A DNA stretch of 64,000 nt from Phycisphaerales bacterium. GTDB lineage: Bacteria; Planctomycetota; Phycisphaerae; UBA1845. Positions 48,683 to 57,370 of this stretch are shown here, piece by piece. Every line of letters starts with the position of its first letter. The stretch's first letter is position 1. Location of the stretch: contig JACKHG010000009.1 of assembly GCA_020639115.1 (NCBI GenBank), forward strand, positions 102,053 to 166,052. The letters run 5' to 3'. The translations under genes were made by a program, and so were the position numbers. Under the pieces are notes generated by a model that saw only the letters and a program-made list of their open reading frames with translations, searched no databases and had not been told where the DNA came from.

Positions 48683-51441
48683 GCGCTGCGGACTATCGAA
48701 GGGTCAAGGAGATCTTCGCGGAGGCGGCGGAGTTGCCGGCTGAGGACCGGCGTGCGTACCTCGAGCGGGCGTGCGGTGGCAACGCCGCGCTGCGCCGCGA
48801 GGTGGAGTCGCTGCTGGCCCACGACAACGAACGCCTCGACGCGTTTTCCGACAACCGGCTCGGCGACGTGCGGGCTGCGCTGCACGAGGCGGTGACGCCG
48901 GGCACGGCAACGAGTCCGGGTGCGGGTGCGCCGACCAATGCCGACGTGCCGGTCAGCGTCGGCCGCTACCGCGTGCTTCGCGCCATCGGGCACGGGGGCA
49001 TGGGCGTGGTCTACGAGGCCCAGCAGGAGAATCCCAACCGCACGGTCGCCGTGAAGGTCATCCGCCCCGGGCTCGGTTCGCCGCGGACCGCGCAGCGCTT
49101 CGAGCAGGAAGCGCAGGTGCTGGGCCGGCTGCACCATCCCGGCATCGCCCACATCTACGAGGCCGGGATCGCCGGCGTGGTGCTGGCGAGCGGCGTCATG
49201 GTCGAGCAGCCGTTCTTCGCGATGGAGCTTGTCCGCGGGCGTCCGCTGCACGAGCACGTCGCGCGCACCTCCTTGGGCATTCCCCAGAGGCTGGAGCTGC
49301 TCGCCCGGGTGTGCGACGCCGTCCAGCACGCCCACGATCACGGCGTGATCCACCGCGACCTCAAGCCCGGCAACATCCTGGTTGACGACGCGGGTCAGCC
49401 GAAGATTCTCGACTTCGGCGTGGCGCGGCTTACGGACGGCGACCTGCAGGCGACGACGCTGCACACCGACGTCGGCCAGATCATCGGCACGCTGCCGTAC
49501 ATGAGCCCGGAGCAGGTGGCGGCTGGCGCCCGGGCGCCGGACGTGCGTTGCGACGTCTACGCGCTCGGCGTCGTGCTCTACGAGGCGCTCAGCGGACAAT
49601 TGCCGCTGGATCTGCGGACGCGTTCGATGGCCGACGCCGTGCGCGTGATCCAGACCGCCGAGCCGTCGCGGCTGAGCACCGTCAACACGCTGTTTCGCGG
49701 AGACATCGAGACGATCGTGGCGAAGGCGCTGGAGAAGGATCCGCAGCGTCGCTACGCCTCCGCGGGCGAGCTGGCGGCTGACCTGCGCCGCTACCTTGCG
49801 AGCGAACCGATTGCCGCGCGTCCGCCGAGTTCGCTCTACCAGTTCCGCAAGTTCGCGCGGCGCAACAAACCGGCGGTGATCGGGGCCATCGCCGTGTTCG
49901 CGGTGCTCATCGCGGGCGCCGTCGCGACGTCCATCGGCATGATCCGCGCCCGCCAAGCGGAGGCGCTCGCGCGGACGCGCCTGGCTGAGGCGCGCAGCGC
50001 CTGGCGGGAATCGCAAGCGGTCAACGACTTCCTCAGCGAGGTGCTCTCCAACGCCGACCCGGCAAAGACCGGCGGACGCGACCTGCCGCTCAGCGAGATG
50101 CTCGAGCGCGCCGCGGCCCGCATCGACGATTTCAGCGACGGCACGCCGGCGGTGACGTCGGCGATCCAACAGACGATCGGCCGCACCTACCAGCAGATCG
50201 GCCAGTACCGCAAGGCGACGGAGCACTTCCGGGCCGCACTCGCCCTGCGCACGCAGAGCTTCGGCGAGCGCGAGGAGCGCACGCTCCGCAGCCGCTACGA
50301 CCTGGCGGACAACCTGTTCGTCTCCGGCGACATCGACGAAGTCGCGGCTATGCTCGACGCGGAGATTCCGGCGCTGCGCACAGAGCAGCCGGAGCACACG
50401 GAGCTGCTCGGGCGCCAGCTTTACAACCTCGGGCGCCTGCGCATGCGCCAGGCGCGGTACGCGGACGCGATCGCCGCGCTGGAGGAGTCCGCGGACCTGC
50501 TGCGGAGCCGCGGCGGCCCCCATCCGCCGGGCCTGGGGCTCACGCTCAACGAACTGGGTAAAGCCTATTCCCGCGGCGAACGCTACGCGGATGCGGAGCG
50601 TATCCTGCGCGAGGCGATCGATCTGCAGAGCGCCGAGTACGGACCGCGCAGCCCCCACGTCGCCGGCGTGATGAACATGCTTGCGGTGACGCTGCGCCGT
50701 CAGCGCCGGCTCGACGAGGCGGAAAAACTGTATCGCGAGGCGCTCGACATCCAGCGCCGCACGCACGGCCTCGAGCATCCCTTGACCCTCTCGACGATGA
50801 TCAACCTGGGCATGCTGCTCGCCCAGCGCGGAAGCGACGCCGAGGCGATCGCGTTGATCCGCGAGGCGCTGCCCGCGCTGCGCAAGGTTCACGGCGATGA
50901 CAGTTTCGACGTGGGGACGGCGACGGGCATGCTTGCGGACGCGCTGCGGCGTGAGGGAGACCTCGCGGAGGCCGAGGCGGCTGCTCGGGAATCGGTAAAG
51001 ACGCTGCAGGCGGCGATCGGTGCCCATCCGTTCACGGTGCGGGCGCTGTCCACGCTCGGCCAGACGCAGTGGGATGAAAAGCACTACGCAGAGGCGGCGG
51101 CGAGCTTCGCAGCCGCCGCCGAGATGTCTGCCCAGACGCTCGGGGCGGACCATTTCGCCACGACGGATGCGCGGATGTCGCAAGCGGCTGTTCTGCGTGA
51201 CGCGGGCCGGCAGGCCGAGGCCGACGCGGTGTTCACCGCGGTCGAGAAGCAGCTATTGGCGCTGGATCGGCGGTTTCGGGACGCCGGCGACACGCGTCAG
51301 ATGCGCTCGAATGCCGGCTCCCTCGCGGTGCTGTACCGCTATTGGGATAAGCCTGACGAGGTCGAGCGCTGGACGGCGGTCAAGGAGGCCGCGACCGACG
51401 CGGCGCCTGCTGTCGCGACGACCGCAGACAGTGCGGACTGA
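48679..51441 (+). CDS. Membrane Ser/Thr kinase with C-terminal TPR array
   Basis: The protein has 920 residues. I take the TTG that overlaps the sigma stop (TTGA), with GGAG seven bases upstream; ATGs further up would lie inside the sigma gene. The N-terminal 60 residues (YRRVKEIFAEAAELPAEDRR, AYLERACGG) form the helical cap usual in planctomycete kinases. The kinase (about 94-365) has IGHGGMGVVYEA, VAVKVIRPG, VIHRDLKPGN, ILDFGVAR and MSPEQV. One transmembrane helix (about 400-421) is followed by about ten TPR-like repeats (e.g. ALEESADLLRSRGGPHPPGL, AERILREAIDLQSAEYGP). The TPRs lie outside if the kinase is cytoplasmic and probably bind partners. It pairs with the adjacent ECF sigma. Confidence 0.88.
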   Translation: MSAADYRRVKEIFAEAAELPAEDRRAYLERACGGNAALRREVESLLAHDNERLDAFSDNRLGDVRAALHEAVTPGTATSPGAGAPTNADVPVSVGRYRVLRAIGHGGMGVVYEAQQENPNRTVAVKVIRPGLGSPRTAQRFEQEAQVLGRLHHPGIAHIYEAGIAGVVLASGVMVEQPFFAMELVRGRPLHEHVARTSLGIPQRLELLARVCDAVQHAHDHGVIHRDLKPGNILVDDAGQPKILDFGVARLTDGDLQATTLHTDVGQIIGTLPYMSPEQVAAGARAPDVRCDVYALGVVLYEALSGQLPLDLRTRSMADAVRVIQTAEPSRLSTVNTLFRGDIETIVAKALEKDPQRRYASAGELAADLRRYLASEPIAARPPSSLYQFRKFARRNKPAVIGAIAVFAVLIAGAVATSIGMIRARQAEALARTRLAEARSAWRESQAVNDFLSEVLSNADPAKTGGRDLPLSEMLERAAARIDDFSDGTPAVTSAIQQTIGRTYQQIGQYRKATEHFRAALALRTQSFGEREERTLRSRYDLADNLFVSGDIDEVAAMLDAEIPALRTEQPEHTELLGRQLYNLGRLRMRQARYADAIAALEESADLLRSRGGPHPPGLGLTLNELGKAYSRGERYADAERILREAIDLQSAEYGPRSPHVAGVMNMLAVTLRRQRRLDEAEKLYREALDIQRRTHGLEHPLTLSTMINLGMLLAQRGSDAEAIALIREALPALRKVHGDDSFDVGTATGMLADALRREGDLAEAEAAARESVKTLQAAIGAHPFTVRALSTLGQTQWDEKHYAEAAASFAAAAEMSAQTLGADHFATTDARMSQAAVLRDAGRQAEADAVFTAVEKQLLALDRRFRDAGDTRQMRSNAGSLAVLYRYWDKPDEVERWTAVKEAATDAAPAVATTADSAD

Positions 51442-51465
51442 CGCCGACACCATGCAGGAGTTCGC

Positions 51466-51614
51466 GATCAGAGCCCCGGGCGCAAAGCCCGGGGACAAGG
51501 ACGTCGGAAACACGCGGTTGACGATCTGCGGCAGACGCACACCGTGGGCGCGCTGGCCCGTGCGCTCGTTTGGCACACGGTTTTGTCACGGGGCTTTGCG
51601 CCCCGTGCTCTGAT
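51466..51614. repeat. Dispersed REP-like doublet, family 2, copy B
   Basis: Two hairpins face each other: CCCCGGGC-GCAAA-GCCCGGGG (51474-51494) and CACGGGGC-TTTGC-GCCCCGTG (51587-51607). The outer ends are the perfect inverted repeat ATCAGAGC/GCTCTGAT. This is the architecture of a REP doublet (BIME-like). Its second half matches the element at 40895-41026. It sits between the convergent kinase and namZ genes and could act as a terminator. Confidence 0.75.
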
Positions 51615-51624
51615 TGGCCGTGCG

Positions 51625-52851
51625 TCAGCGGTACAGCAGGTACTTGGCGCGCTGGTTGCGGAAGCCGTCTTCGCCGGTGTGCCAGGTCCTGAGGATTTCA
51701 TCGATCGGCTTGCCGTCCACGAACGCCTTGCGGACCAGGTCGGTGCCGCACACCTTGTCGAACATCGCGTCGCGCTTCGCACCGAAGAGCGGGTGATCGG
51801 GGTGATGATCGCGCACGTAGGCCATGGCCCGGAACTGGATGTCGGTGAGCGGGCACGCGTCCGGCTCGAGCAGGTGGATCTGCACGCCGTGGCAGATCTC
51901 CTCCTTGTCGCTGCCGTAGTAGGGCTTGTAGTGGGTCGGACGGAAGTGCACGCCGGGCATCTTCGCGGCGTTAAGCGCGGAGGCGAAGGCCTCGGCGACG
52001 AGGAAGGGCGCCCCCATCAGCTCAAACGGCAGCGGATAACCCACGCCCTCGTTGACCACGCCGAGTTCGCCCATGATCCCTGTCGCGGCGTAGAACATTG
52101 ACGAATCGGCCCGCGGAACATGCGGGGAGGTCGGCACCCAGACGAGACCGGTCGCGTCGAAGTTCATCGAACGGCGCCACCCGCGCATGGGAATTACCGT
52201 CAGGTTGCACTTCTTGCCCTCGCCGAGCCAGCCCTCGCCGTTGATCATCTGGGCGAGCTCCCCCACCGTCATGCCGTGCACGTAGGGGATCGGCATGTGC
52301 CCGACGAACGACTGGTAGGCCATGTTCAGCGGCCGCCCCTCGACGCGGTCGCCGCCCAGCGGGTTCGGCCGGTCGAGCACGACGAAATCGATGCCCTGTT
52401 CAGCCGCTCCCTCCATCGCCACCTCGAGCGTGCTGATGTACGTGTACGAGCGCGAGCCGATGTCCTGGATGTCAAAGACCAGCACGTCCACGCCCTTGAG
52501 CATTTCCGCGGTGGGCTTGCGCGTCTTGCCGTACAGGGAAAACACCGGCAGGCCGGTGACCGGGTCCTTGGCGTCGGCGACGTGATCGCCGGCGTGCTGG
52601 TCGCCGCGCACCCCGTGCTCGGGGCCGTAGAGGGCGACGAGTTCGACGCCGTCTGCAGCGTGGAGGATGTCCACGGTGGAACGCAGGTCGCGGTCGACGC
52701 CGGTGGGATTGGTGATCAGGCCGACGCGCTTGCCCGCGAGCGGTGCGAAGTCCTGGGCGATCAGCACGTCGATGCCGTTCTGCACTGGTTGGGAGCAACC
52801 AGCCGCTAGCGCCAGCAGGGCGCCGGTGAGTCCCGCGATCAGCGTACGCAT
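51625..52851 (-). CDS. DUF1343 exo-beta-N-acetylmuramidase NamZ-like lipoprotein (GH171)
   Basis: The 408 residues start MRTLIAGLTGALLALAAGCS, with GGAG nine bases upstream and a lipobox ending AAGC. Conserved DUF1343 stretches include GKRVGLITNPTGVDRDLRST, ALYGPEHGVRGDQHAG, VLVFDIQDIGSRSYTYISTL, VLDRPNPLGGDRVEG and FYAATGIMGELGVVNEGVGY. Family members remove non-reducing MurNAc from peptidoglycan fragments. It probably works in cell-wall recycling or predation on other bacteria, at the outer face of a membrane. With the M14 peptidase at 29.6 kb it gives two wall-processing lipoproteins. Confidence 0.85.
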   Translation of the reverse strand: MRTLIAGLTGALLALAAGCSQPVQNGIDVLIAQDFAPLAGKRVGLITNPTGVDRDLRSTVDILHAADGVELVALYGPEHGVRGDQHAGDHVADAKDPVTGLPVFSLYGKTRKPTAEMLKGVDVLVFDIQDIGSRSYTYISTLEVAMEGAAEQGIDFVVLDRPNPLGGDRVEGRPLNMAYQSFVGHMPIPYVHGMTVGELAQMINGEGWLGEGKKCNLTVIPMRGWRRSMNFDATGLVWVPTSPHVPRADSSMFYAATGIMGELGVVNEGVGYPLPFELMGAPFLVAEAFASALNAAKMPGVHFRPTHYKPYYGSDKEEICHGVQIHLLEPDACPLTDIQFRAMAYVRDHHPDHPLFGAKRDAMFDKVCGTDLVRKAFVDGKPIDEILRTWHTGEDGFRNQRAKYLLYR

Positions 52852-53050
52852 AGGTGTTTTCTCCAGAGAGGATTTGCGCCGGTTACGCACGCGACGCGGT
52901 CGCGATTGTAGCGGGTGCGCGGCGCGGTTCCACGCCGACTTTTCGGATGAAACGGAGCGGAGTCGGTGTGCCGACGAAGGGAATCCACCCATGCACCTGC
53001 GTAAGCCTGCCGAGCGCCATGCACGGTTGTACGCGGGCTGGCTGCGTGAC

Positions 53051-53488
53051 TCAGCAGTGCGGCGCGGCGTCGCGCTCGTCGGAATCGAGGAAGGTCTGGA
53101 GGATGATCTGCGCCGCGAGCGCGTCGCGGCGGGCCTTCTTCTGCTTGTGGGTCAGTTCCCGTTCGGAGAGGTACGCGTCGGCCCCGTGGGAGCTGAGGCG
53201 CTCGTCCCAGGCCAGCACGGGCTTGCCGCAGCGCTCGGCGAGGAGCGTGCCGAACGACCGGGTGAGCTTGGCCTGCGGGCCCTCGCTGTCGTCCATGTTG
53301 TAGGGAATGCCCAGTACGTACACGTCGACGCCGTACTCGACGCCGGCGGCGATGATCGCGTCGGCCTGCTGCACGCGGTCGCCCTGGCGGGTCAGCACGC
53401 GCAGCGGCGTGGCGATGCCGCCGTCGGAGTCGCCGACCGCAAGTCCGATGCGCCGGGTGCCGTAGTCGATGCCGAGGTAACGCGAAAT
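53051..53488 (-). CDS. ruvX: RuvX/YqgF Holliday junction resolvase or pre-16S rRNA nuclease
   Basis: RNase H-fold nuclease of the YqgF family, implicated in 16S rRNA 5' processing. About 145 residues: SRYLGIDYGTRRIGLAVGDS (first Asp), VYVLGIPYNMDDSEG, VLAWDERLSSHGAD (Glu) and KARRDALAAQIILQTFLDS (final Asp). There is no ATG, GTG or TTG in the gap after manC that keeps the essential LGIDYG strand. The best start is an ATT at 53488, seven bases after AGGAAG. The gene is 11 bases from manC and likely in an operon uvrD-manC-ruvX. Confidence 0.85.
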   Translation of the reverse strand: MSRYLGIDYGTRRIGLAVGDSDGGIATPLRVLTRQGDRVQQADAIIAAGVEYGVDVYVLGIPYNMDDSEGPQAKLTRSFGTLLAERCGKPVLAWDERLSSHGADAYLSERELTHKQKKARRDALAAQIILQTFLDSDERDAAPHC

Positions 53489-53499
53489 GGCCGAACTTC

Positions 53500-54573
53500 C
53501 TACAGGTAGCGTTCGTCGTACGCCTCGCGGATCCGCGCGATCAGTTCCTTGAGCGACTGCGCGTCGCGTTTCTTGCAGACCAGCGTGGCGTCGTCCGCGT
53601 GCACGATAACGAGATCCTTGAGGCCCACGGTGGCGATGAGGTGTTCCGGCGACTCGCTCACCACCGTGACGCCCGTCGAGCCGAGGTTGAGCACGCGCTC
53701 CGCTACGGCGAGGTTGCCCTGCTCGTCCGTCTCGAGCACGGAGTTGAGCTGGGTCCAGGAGCCGACGTCGGCCCACGCGCAATCCATCTCGACCACGTAG
53801 ACTTCGCGGGCCCGCTCCATCACGGCGAAGTCGATCGAGATCTTCTGGAGCTTGGGGTAGATCTCGTGGAGCTTGTCCTCGCGCTGCGGCGTGTCCCAGT
53901 GCCGGGCGATCTCGGTTACACCGGTGTGCGTGACCGGCAGGTTGAGCTTGACCTCATCGAGGATCGCGGCGCTGCGCCACGCGAACATCCCGCTGTTCCA
54001 GTAGTAGTCGTCGGAGGCGGCGTAGAGCTGGGCGCGGACCGGGTCGGGCTTCTCCGTGAACTCGTCCACGGCGAAGACGCTGTCAGCGATCGCCTTGCCG
54101 CGCTTCACGTAGCCGAACGCCGTCTCCGGACTGCGCACGGTGATGCCCAGGGTGACGAGTGACTGCGCGTGCTGCGCCGCGGTCTCGAACGCGCGGCTCA
54201 CCGCCGCGGTGAACTTGTCGGTCGGCGTGATCACGTGGTCGGCGGTGAAGATTCCCATCACGCTGTCGGGGTCGCGCTCGTGGAGAATCGCCGCGGAGAG
54301 CGCGACGGCGTTGGCGGTGTCGCGTCCCTGCGGCTCGCCGAAGAGGTTTTCCGTCGGCACCTCGGGCAGCTCGCGGGCCACCAGCGGCAGGTACTTCGCG
54401 CCGGTGATCACGTAGATCTGTTCGGGCGGCAGCAGCGCCGCCAGCCGCTCGTACGCACCGCGCAGCAGGCTCTTGCCGCCGAACAGGCGCAGGAGTTGCT
54501 TGGGCCGCGCCTTGCGGCTCAGCGGCCACAACCGCGTGCCCGCCCCGCCCGCCATGATGACTGCATGCGCCAT
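53500..54573 (-). CDS. manC: Mannose-1-phosphate guanylyltransferase
   Basis: Makes GDP-mannose from mannose-1-phosphate and GTP, feeding glycan and GDP-sugar pathways. The 357 residues start MAHAVIMAGGAGTRLWPLSR, which includes the nucleotidyltransferase signature. Further motifs: KQLLRLFGGKSLL, GEPQGRDTANAVALSA, FTADHVITPTDKF, VDEFTEKPDPVRAQ and YYWNSGMFAWR. Single-domain form without the C-terminal isomerase, so a separate PMI is expected. 22 bases from the uvrD stop. Confidence 0.9.
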   Translation of the reverse strand: MAHAVIMAGGAGTRLWPLSRKARPKQLLRLFGGKSLLRGAYERLAALLPPEQIYVITGAKYLPLVARELPEVPTENLFGEPQGRDTANAVALSAAILHERDPDSVMGIFTADHVITPTDKFTAAVSRAFETAAQHAQSLVTLGITVRSPETAFGYVKRGKAIADSVFAVDEFTEKPDPVRAQLYAASDDYYWNSGMFAWRSAAILDEVKLNLPVTHTGVTEIARHWDTPQREDKLHEIYPKLQKISIDFAVMERAREVYVVEMDCAWADVGSWTQLNSVLETDEQGNLAVAERVLNLGSTGVTVVSESPEHLIATVGLKDLVIVHADDATLVCKKRDAQSLKELIARIREAYDERYL

Positions 54574-54595
54574 TGGCCAAATCCCGATGGACGTT

Positions 54596-56782
54596 TCAGT
54601 CCACCTCGTCAAACTCCACGCGTGTCAGGTCCGCGTACGCCAGCAGAAAGGTCTGCTCGTGTCCGCACTGAAACGCCACGTGCACGCGCGTCTGCGCCCC
54701 CGCCAGCCGGATCCACACGATCCGGCCCAGGTCGTACTCCGGGTGCCGCACCAGGCCGTGCACCTGCCAGCGCTCGATGTCCGCCGGCAGCGCCGACCGG
54801 TTGCGCGGCGCGCGGCGGCCTTTATCCGCAGAACCCGTGCCCCCGTCAACCCGCTCGATCTCCCCCCGGGGCAGCTCGTCGAGGAACTGCGAGCGGGTCT
54901 TGCGTTCCGCCACGCCGCGGACCATGCGGTAGTCGGCGTGGGACAGGGTGAGGAACTGCTTGGCCCGGGTCATGCCCACGAAGCACAGGCGGCGTTCCTC
55001 CTCCTCGTCGTAGGTCGGGTCGTATTCCTGGCGGCAGAACGGCAGCATGCCGTCCTCCAGCGCGATCACGTAGACGCGAGGGAATTCCAGGCCCTTGGCG
55101 GCGTGCAGCGTCATCAGGGTGAGCTTGCCGGTGTCCTCCTCGACCGCGTCGACGTCGCCGAGCAGGCTGGTGTACTCGAGCCAGTCGCGGAGCGTCGCGT
55201 CGGGGTGGGCCTCCTCGAACGCGCTGGCGGCGCTGATCAGTTCCTCGACGTTCTGGGCCGGCTCGGGGTCGTGGGCGCTGAGCTGGGCGAGTTCCGCCTG
55301 GATCCCGGTGAGGCTGACGAGCTGCTCGATGCCCTCCCGCGGCCGCCCGTCCACCAGGGGCGCGAGCGAGGCCAGGAGCTGGGCGAAGCCCGCAACGCGG
55401 CGCTTGGCCGCGGCCTGCAGCGCAGCCACCTGCTCCGGGGCAGCCACCACCGCGTGCAGCGGCGCGCCCGTCGCCTGCGCGTGGGCCACGAGGCGGTCGA
55501 TGGTCGTTTTGCCAATGCCCCGCGCGGGCGTGTTGATCGCGCGGGTCAGCGACACCTCGTCGAACGGATTGGTCAGCACCCGCGCGTACGCGAGGACGTC
55601 CTTGATCTCCTTGCGGTTGTAGAACTCCGTGCCGCGCGCGACCTGGTACGGCACGCCGGCGCGGATCAGCGCTTCCTCGATGGTGCGGCTCAGCGAATTC
55701 AGGCGGTAGAACACGGCGACGTCCGCGAGGTTGCCCCCCTCCGCGCGGTACCTGGCCACCTCGTGCGCGATGAAGTGCGCCTCGTCCTCGGCGTCCTCCA
55801 CGGAAACGACGCGGACGCGCGCCCCCTCCGGGTTCTCGGTCCACAGCGTCTTGTCCTTGCGTTCGACGTTGTGTTCGATGAGGTGGCTGGCGGCGCTGAG
55901 GATCCGCTTGGTCGAGCGGTAGTTCTGCTCGAGGCGCACGACGTGCGCCTGGGGAAAATCCTCCTCGAAGCGGAGGATGTTGCGGATGTCGGCGCCACGC
56001 CAACCGTAGATCGACTGGTCCGGGTCGCCGGTCGCGCACAGGTTGGCGTTTTTCGAGGTGATGTGCCGGGCGATCTCATACTGGGCCGCGTTGGTGTCCT
56101 GGTACTCGTCAATGAGCACGTGGGTGTAGCGGCGCTCGATCTCGCCGCGCAGTTCCGCGTCGCCGCGCAGCAGCAGCGCCAGCTTGAGCAGCAGATCGTC
56201 GAAGTCGAGCCCGTGCTGCCGCGCGAGTCCCTCCTCGTACGCCGCGTAGATCCGCGCGACGGTCCGCTGACTCCAGTCAGCCGCCCCCTCCTCGTACGCC
56301 CGGGCGGTGAGCATCTGGTTTTTCGCCTGGCTGATCACGCCCTGCACCCGCGCGGGCGACCACTGGTCGGTGGACAGGCCCGCGGCGGCAATCGCCTCCT
56401 TGAGCACCTTGCGCTGGTCCGCCACGTCGAAGATCGTGAAATCGCGGGGCAGGCCCGCCCGCCCGTGGTGGATCCGCAGCAGCCGGGCGCACAGCGCGTG
56501 GAAGGTGCACACCGTCATCTCGCGGCCGACGCCCATCGCGACGAGGCGCTCGGCCATCTCGTTGGCGGCCTTGTTCGTGAAGGTGATCGCGAGGACGTTC
56601 CACGGACGCGTGACCGTGGCAGCCAAGTAGGCGGCCCGGCGGGTAATCACGCGCGTCTTGCCCGCCCCGGCGCCCGCAAGCACCAGGAGCGGCCCGTCCG
56701 TGCAACGTACCGCCTCCGCCTGCGGTTCGGTCAGGTTGGCGAGCAGTGCGTCGGTGAGTCTGTCGCGAAGAACCGGCTCCAT
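54596..56782 (-). CDS. UvrD/PcrA superfamily 1A DNA helicase
   Basis: 3'-5' DNA helicase for repair and recombination. The 728 residues begin MEPVLRDRLTDALLANLTEP. Motifs: Q-motif EPQAEAVR, Walker A AGAGAGKTRVITRRAAY, Walker B LIDEYQDTN, motif III GDPDQSIYGWRGAD, motif IV RLEQNYRSTKRIL, motif V MTLHAAKGLEFPRVYVIALE and motif VI EEERRLCFVGMTRAK. The C-terminal about 70 residues hold a YDLGRIVWIRLAGA-type Tudor-like fold, as in PcrA, which contacts RNA polymerase. First gene of a likely uvrD-manC-ruvX unit. Confidence 0.93.
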   Translation of the reverse strand: MEPVLRDRLTDALLANLTEPQAEAVRCTDGPLLVLAGAGAGKTRVITRRAAYLAATVTRPWNVLAITFTNKAANEMAERLVAMGVGREMTVCTFHALCARLLRIHHGRAGLPRDFTIFDVADQRKVLKEAIAAAGLSTDQWSPARVQGVISQAKNQMLTARAYEEGAADWSQRTVARIYAAYEEGLARQHGLDFDDLLLKLALLLRGDAELRGEIERRYTHVLIDEYQDTNAAQYEIARHITSKNANLCATGDPDQSIYGWRGADIRNILRFEEDFPQAHVVRLEQNYRSTKRILSAASHLIEHNVERKDKTLWTENPEGARVRVVSVEDAEDEAHFIAHEVARYRAEGGNLADVAVFYRLNSLSRTIEEALIRAGVPYQVARGTEFYNRKEIKDVLAYARVLTNPFDEVSLTRAINTPARGIGKTTIDRLVAHAQATGAPLHAVVAAPEQVAALQAAAKRRVAGFAQLLASLAPLVDGRPREGIEQLVSLTGIQAELAQLSAHDPEPAQNVEELISAASAFEEAHPDATLRDWLEYTSLLGDVDAVEEDTGKLTLMTLHAAKGLEFPRVYVIALEDGMLPFCRQEYDPTYDEEEERRLCFVGMTRAKQFLTLSHADYRMVRGVAERKTRSQFLDELPRGEIERVDGGTGSADKGRRAPRNRSALPADIERWQVHGLVRHPEYDLGRIVWIRLAGAQTRVHVAFQCGHEQTFLLAYADLTRVEFDEVD

Positions 56783-56878
56783 GCCTTCACTCTATAGCCG
56801 AAAAAGCACCGAACGTCGATCCGCGGCGTGTTTTGCACTCGCTTGCTTCGCGCCGCCTGGGCCCCTACGCTGGGGGCC

Positions 56879-57259
56879 ATGGTGATCATCAGTCACGGCG
56901 TGGACTTGGTGGAATGCGCGCGCATCGCGGAGCTGATGGAGCGTCACCGCGAGCGCTTCTTCGAGCGCATGTTCACAGCGGCTGAACGCGAGCGCATCGA
57001 CCGCCTGCGCAACCCCGTTCCGCACGTCTCCGGCCGGTTCGCCGCGAAGGAGGCGATTCTCAAGGTGCTGGGCACGGGTTGGCGCGGCGAGATCGCGTGG
57101 ACCGACATGGAAATCACCAACGACGCGCTGGGGGCGCCGCACGTCGCGCTGAGCGGCGCGTGCGCCGAAGTCGCCCGCAAACGCGGGATCGTCCGCATCC
57201 TGCTCTCCATCAGCCACACCGAGACCCAGGCCATGGCCAGCGCCATCGGCGTGCAGTAG
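56879..57259 (+). CDS. acpS: Holo-[acyl-carrier-protein] synthase
   Basis: Transfers 4'-phosphopantetheine from CoA to acyl carrier protein. The 126 residues start MVIISHGVDLVECARIAELM, with the first Mg-binding Asp in GVDLVE. The second site is FAAKEAILKVLGTG (Glu, Lys), and LSISHTETQAMASAIG is the third motif. Length is canonical. The stop TAG overlaps the left end of the family-1 repeat. Divergent from the uvrD gene by 96 bases. Confidence 0.93.
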   Translation: MVIISHGVDLVECARIAELMERHRERFFERMFTAAERERIDRLRNPVPHVSGRFAAKEAILKVLGTGWRGEIAWTDMEITNDALGAPHVALSGACAEVARKRGIVRILLSISHTETQAMASAIGVQ

Positions 57260-57354
57260 AGCAAGCTCTATTCGTGTATAGCGGGTGTGCCCCGTTTTTT
57301 TCGAGCACGAACCCGCACTCTGACGCTACAGGTGGGTTGGGGACGCAGTAGCCC
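57258..57354 (+). repeat. Dispersed intergenic repeat, family 1, copy B
   Basis: Begins AGAGCAAGCTCTATTC, then GTGTATAGCG, a central CCGTTTTTTTCGAGCACGA, and ends TACAGGTGGGTTGGGGACGC followed by AGTAGCCC. The block order and orientation match the copy at 25732. It lies between acpS and tatC (convergent), so it may double as a terminator here: the T7 tract follows a C/G-rich segment. Confidence 0.7.
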
Positions 57355-57370
57355 ACGGGGGAATACAGCG

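Noticed and set aside
48538..51183. An 881-codon open frame on the minus strand
   Set aside because: Antisense to the TPR kinase. It is Arg/His-rich with no domain content, while the plus strand has clear kinase motifs.
54473..56797. A 774-codon open frame on the plus strand
   Set aside because: Antisense of the UvrD/PcrA gene, which carries all helicase motifs. The plus reading is low-complexity.
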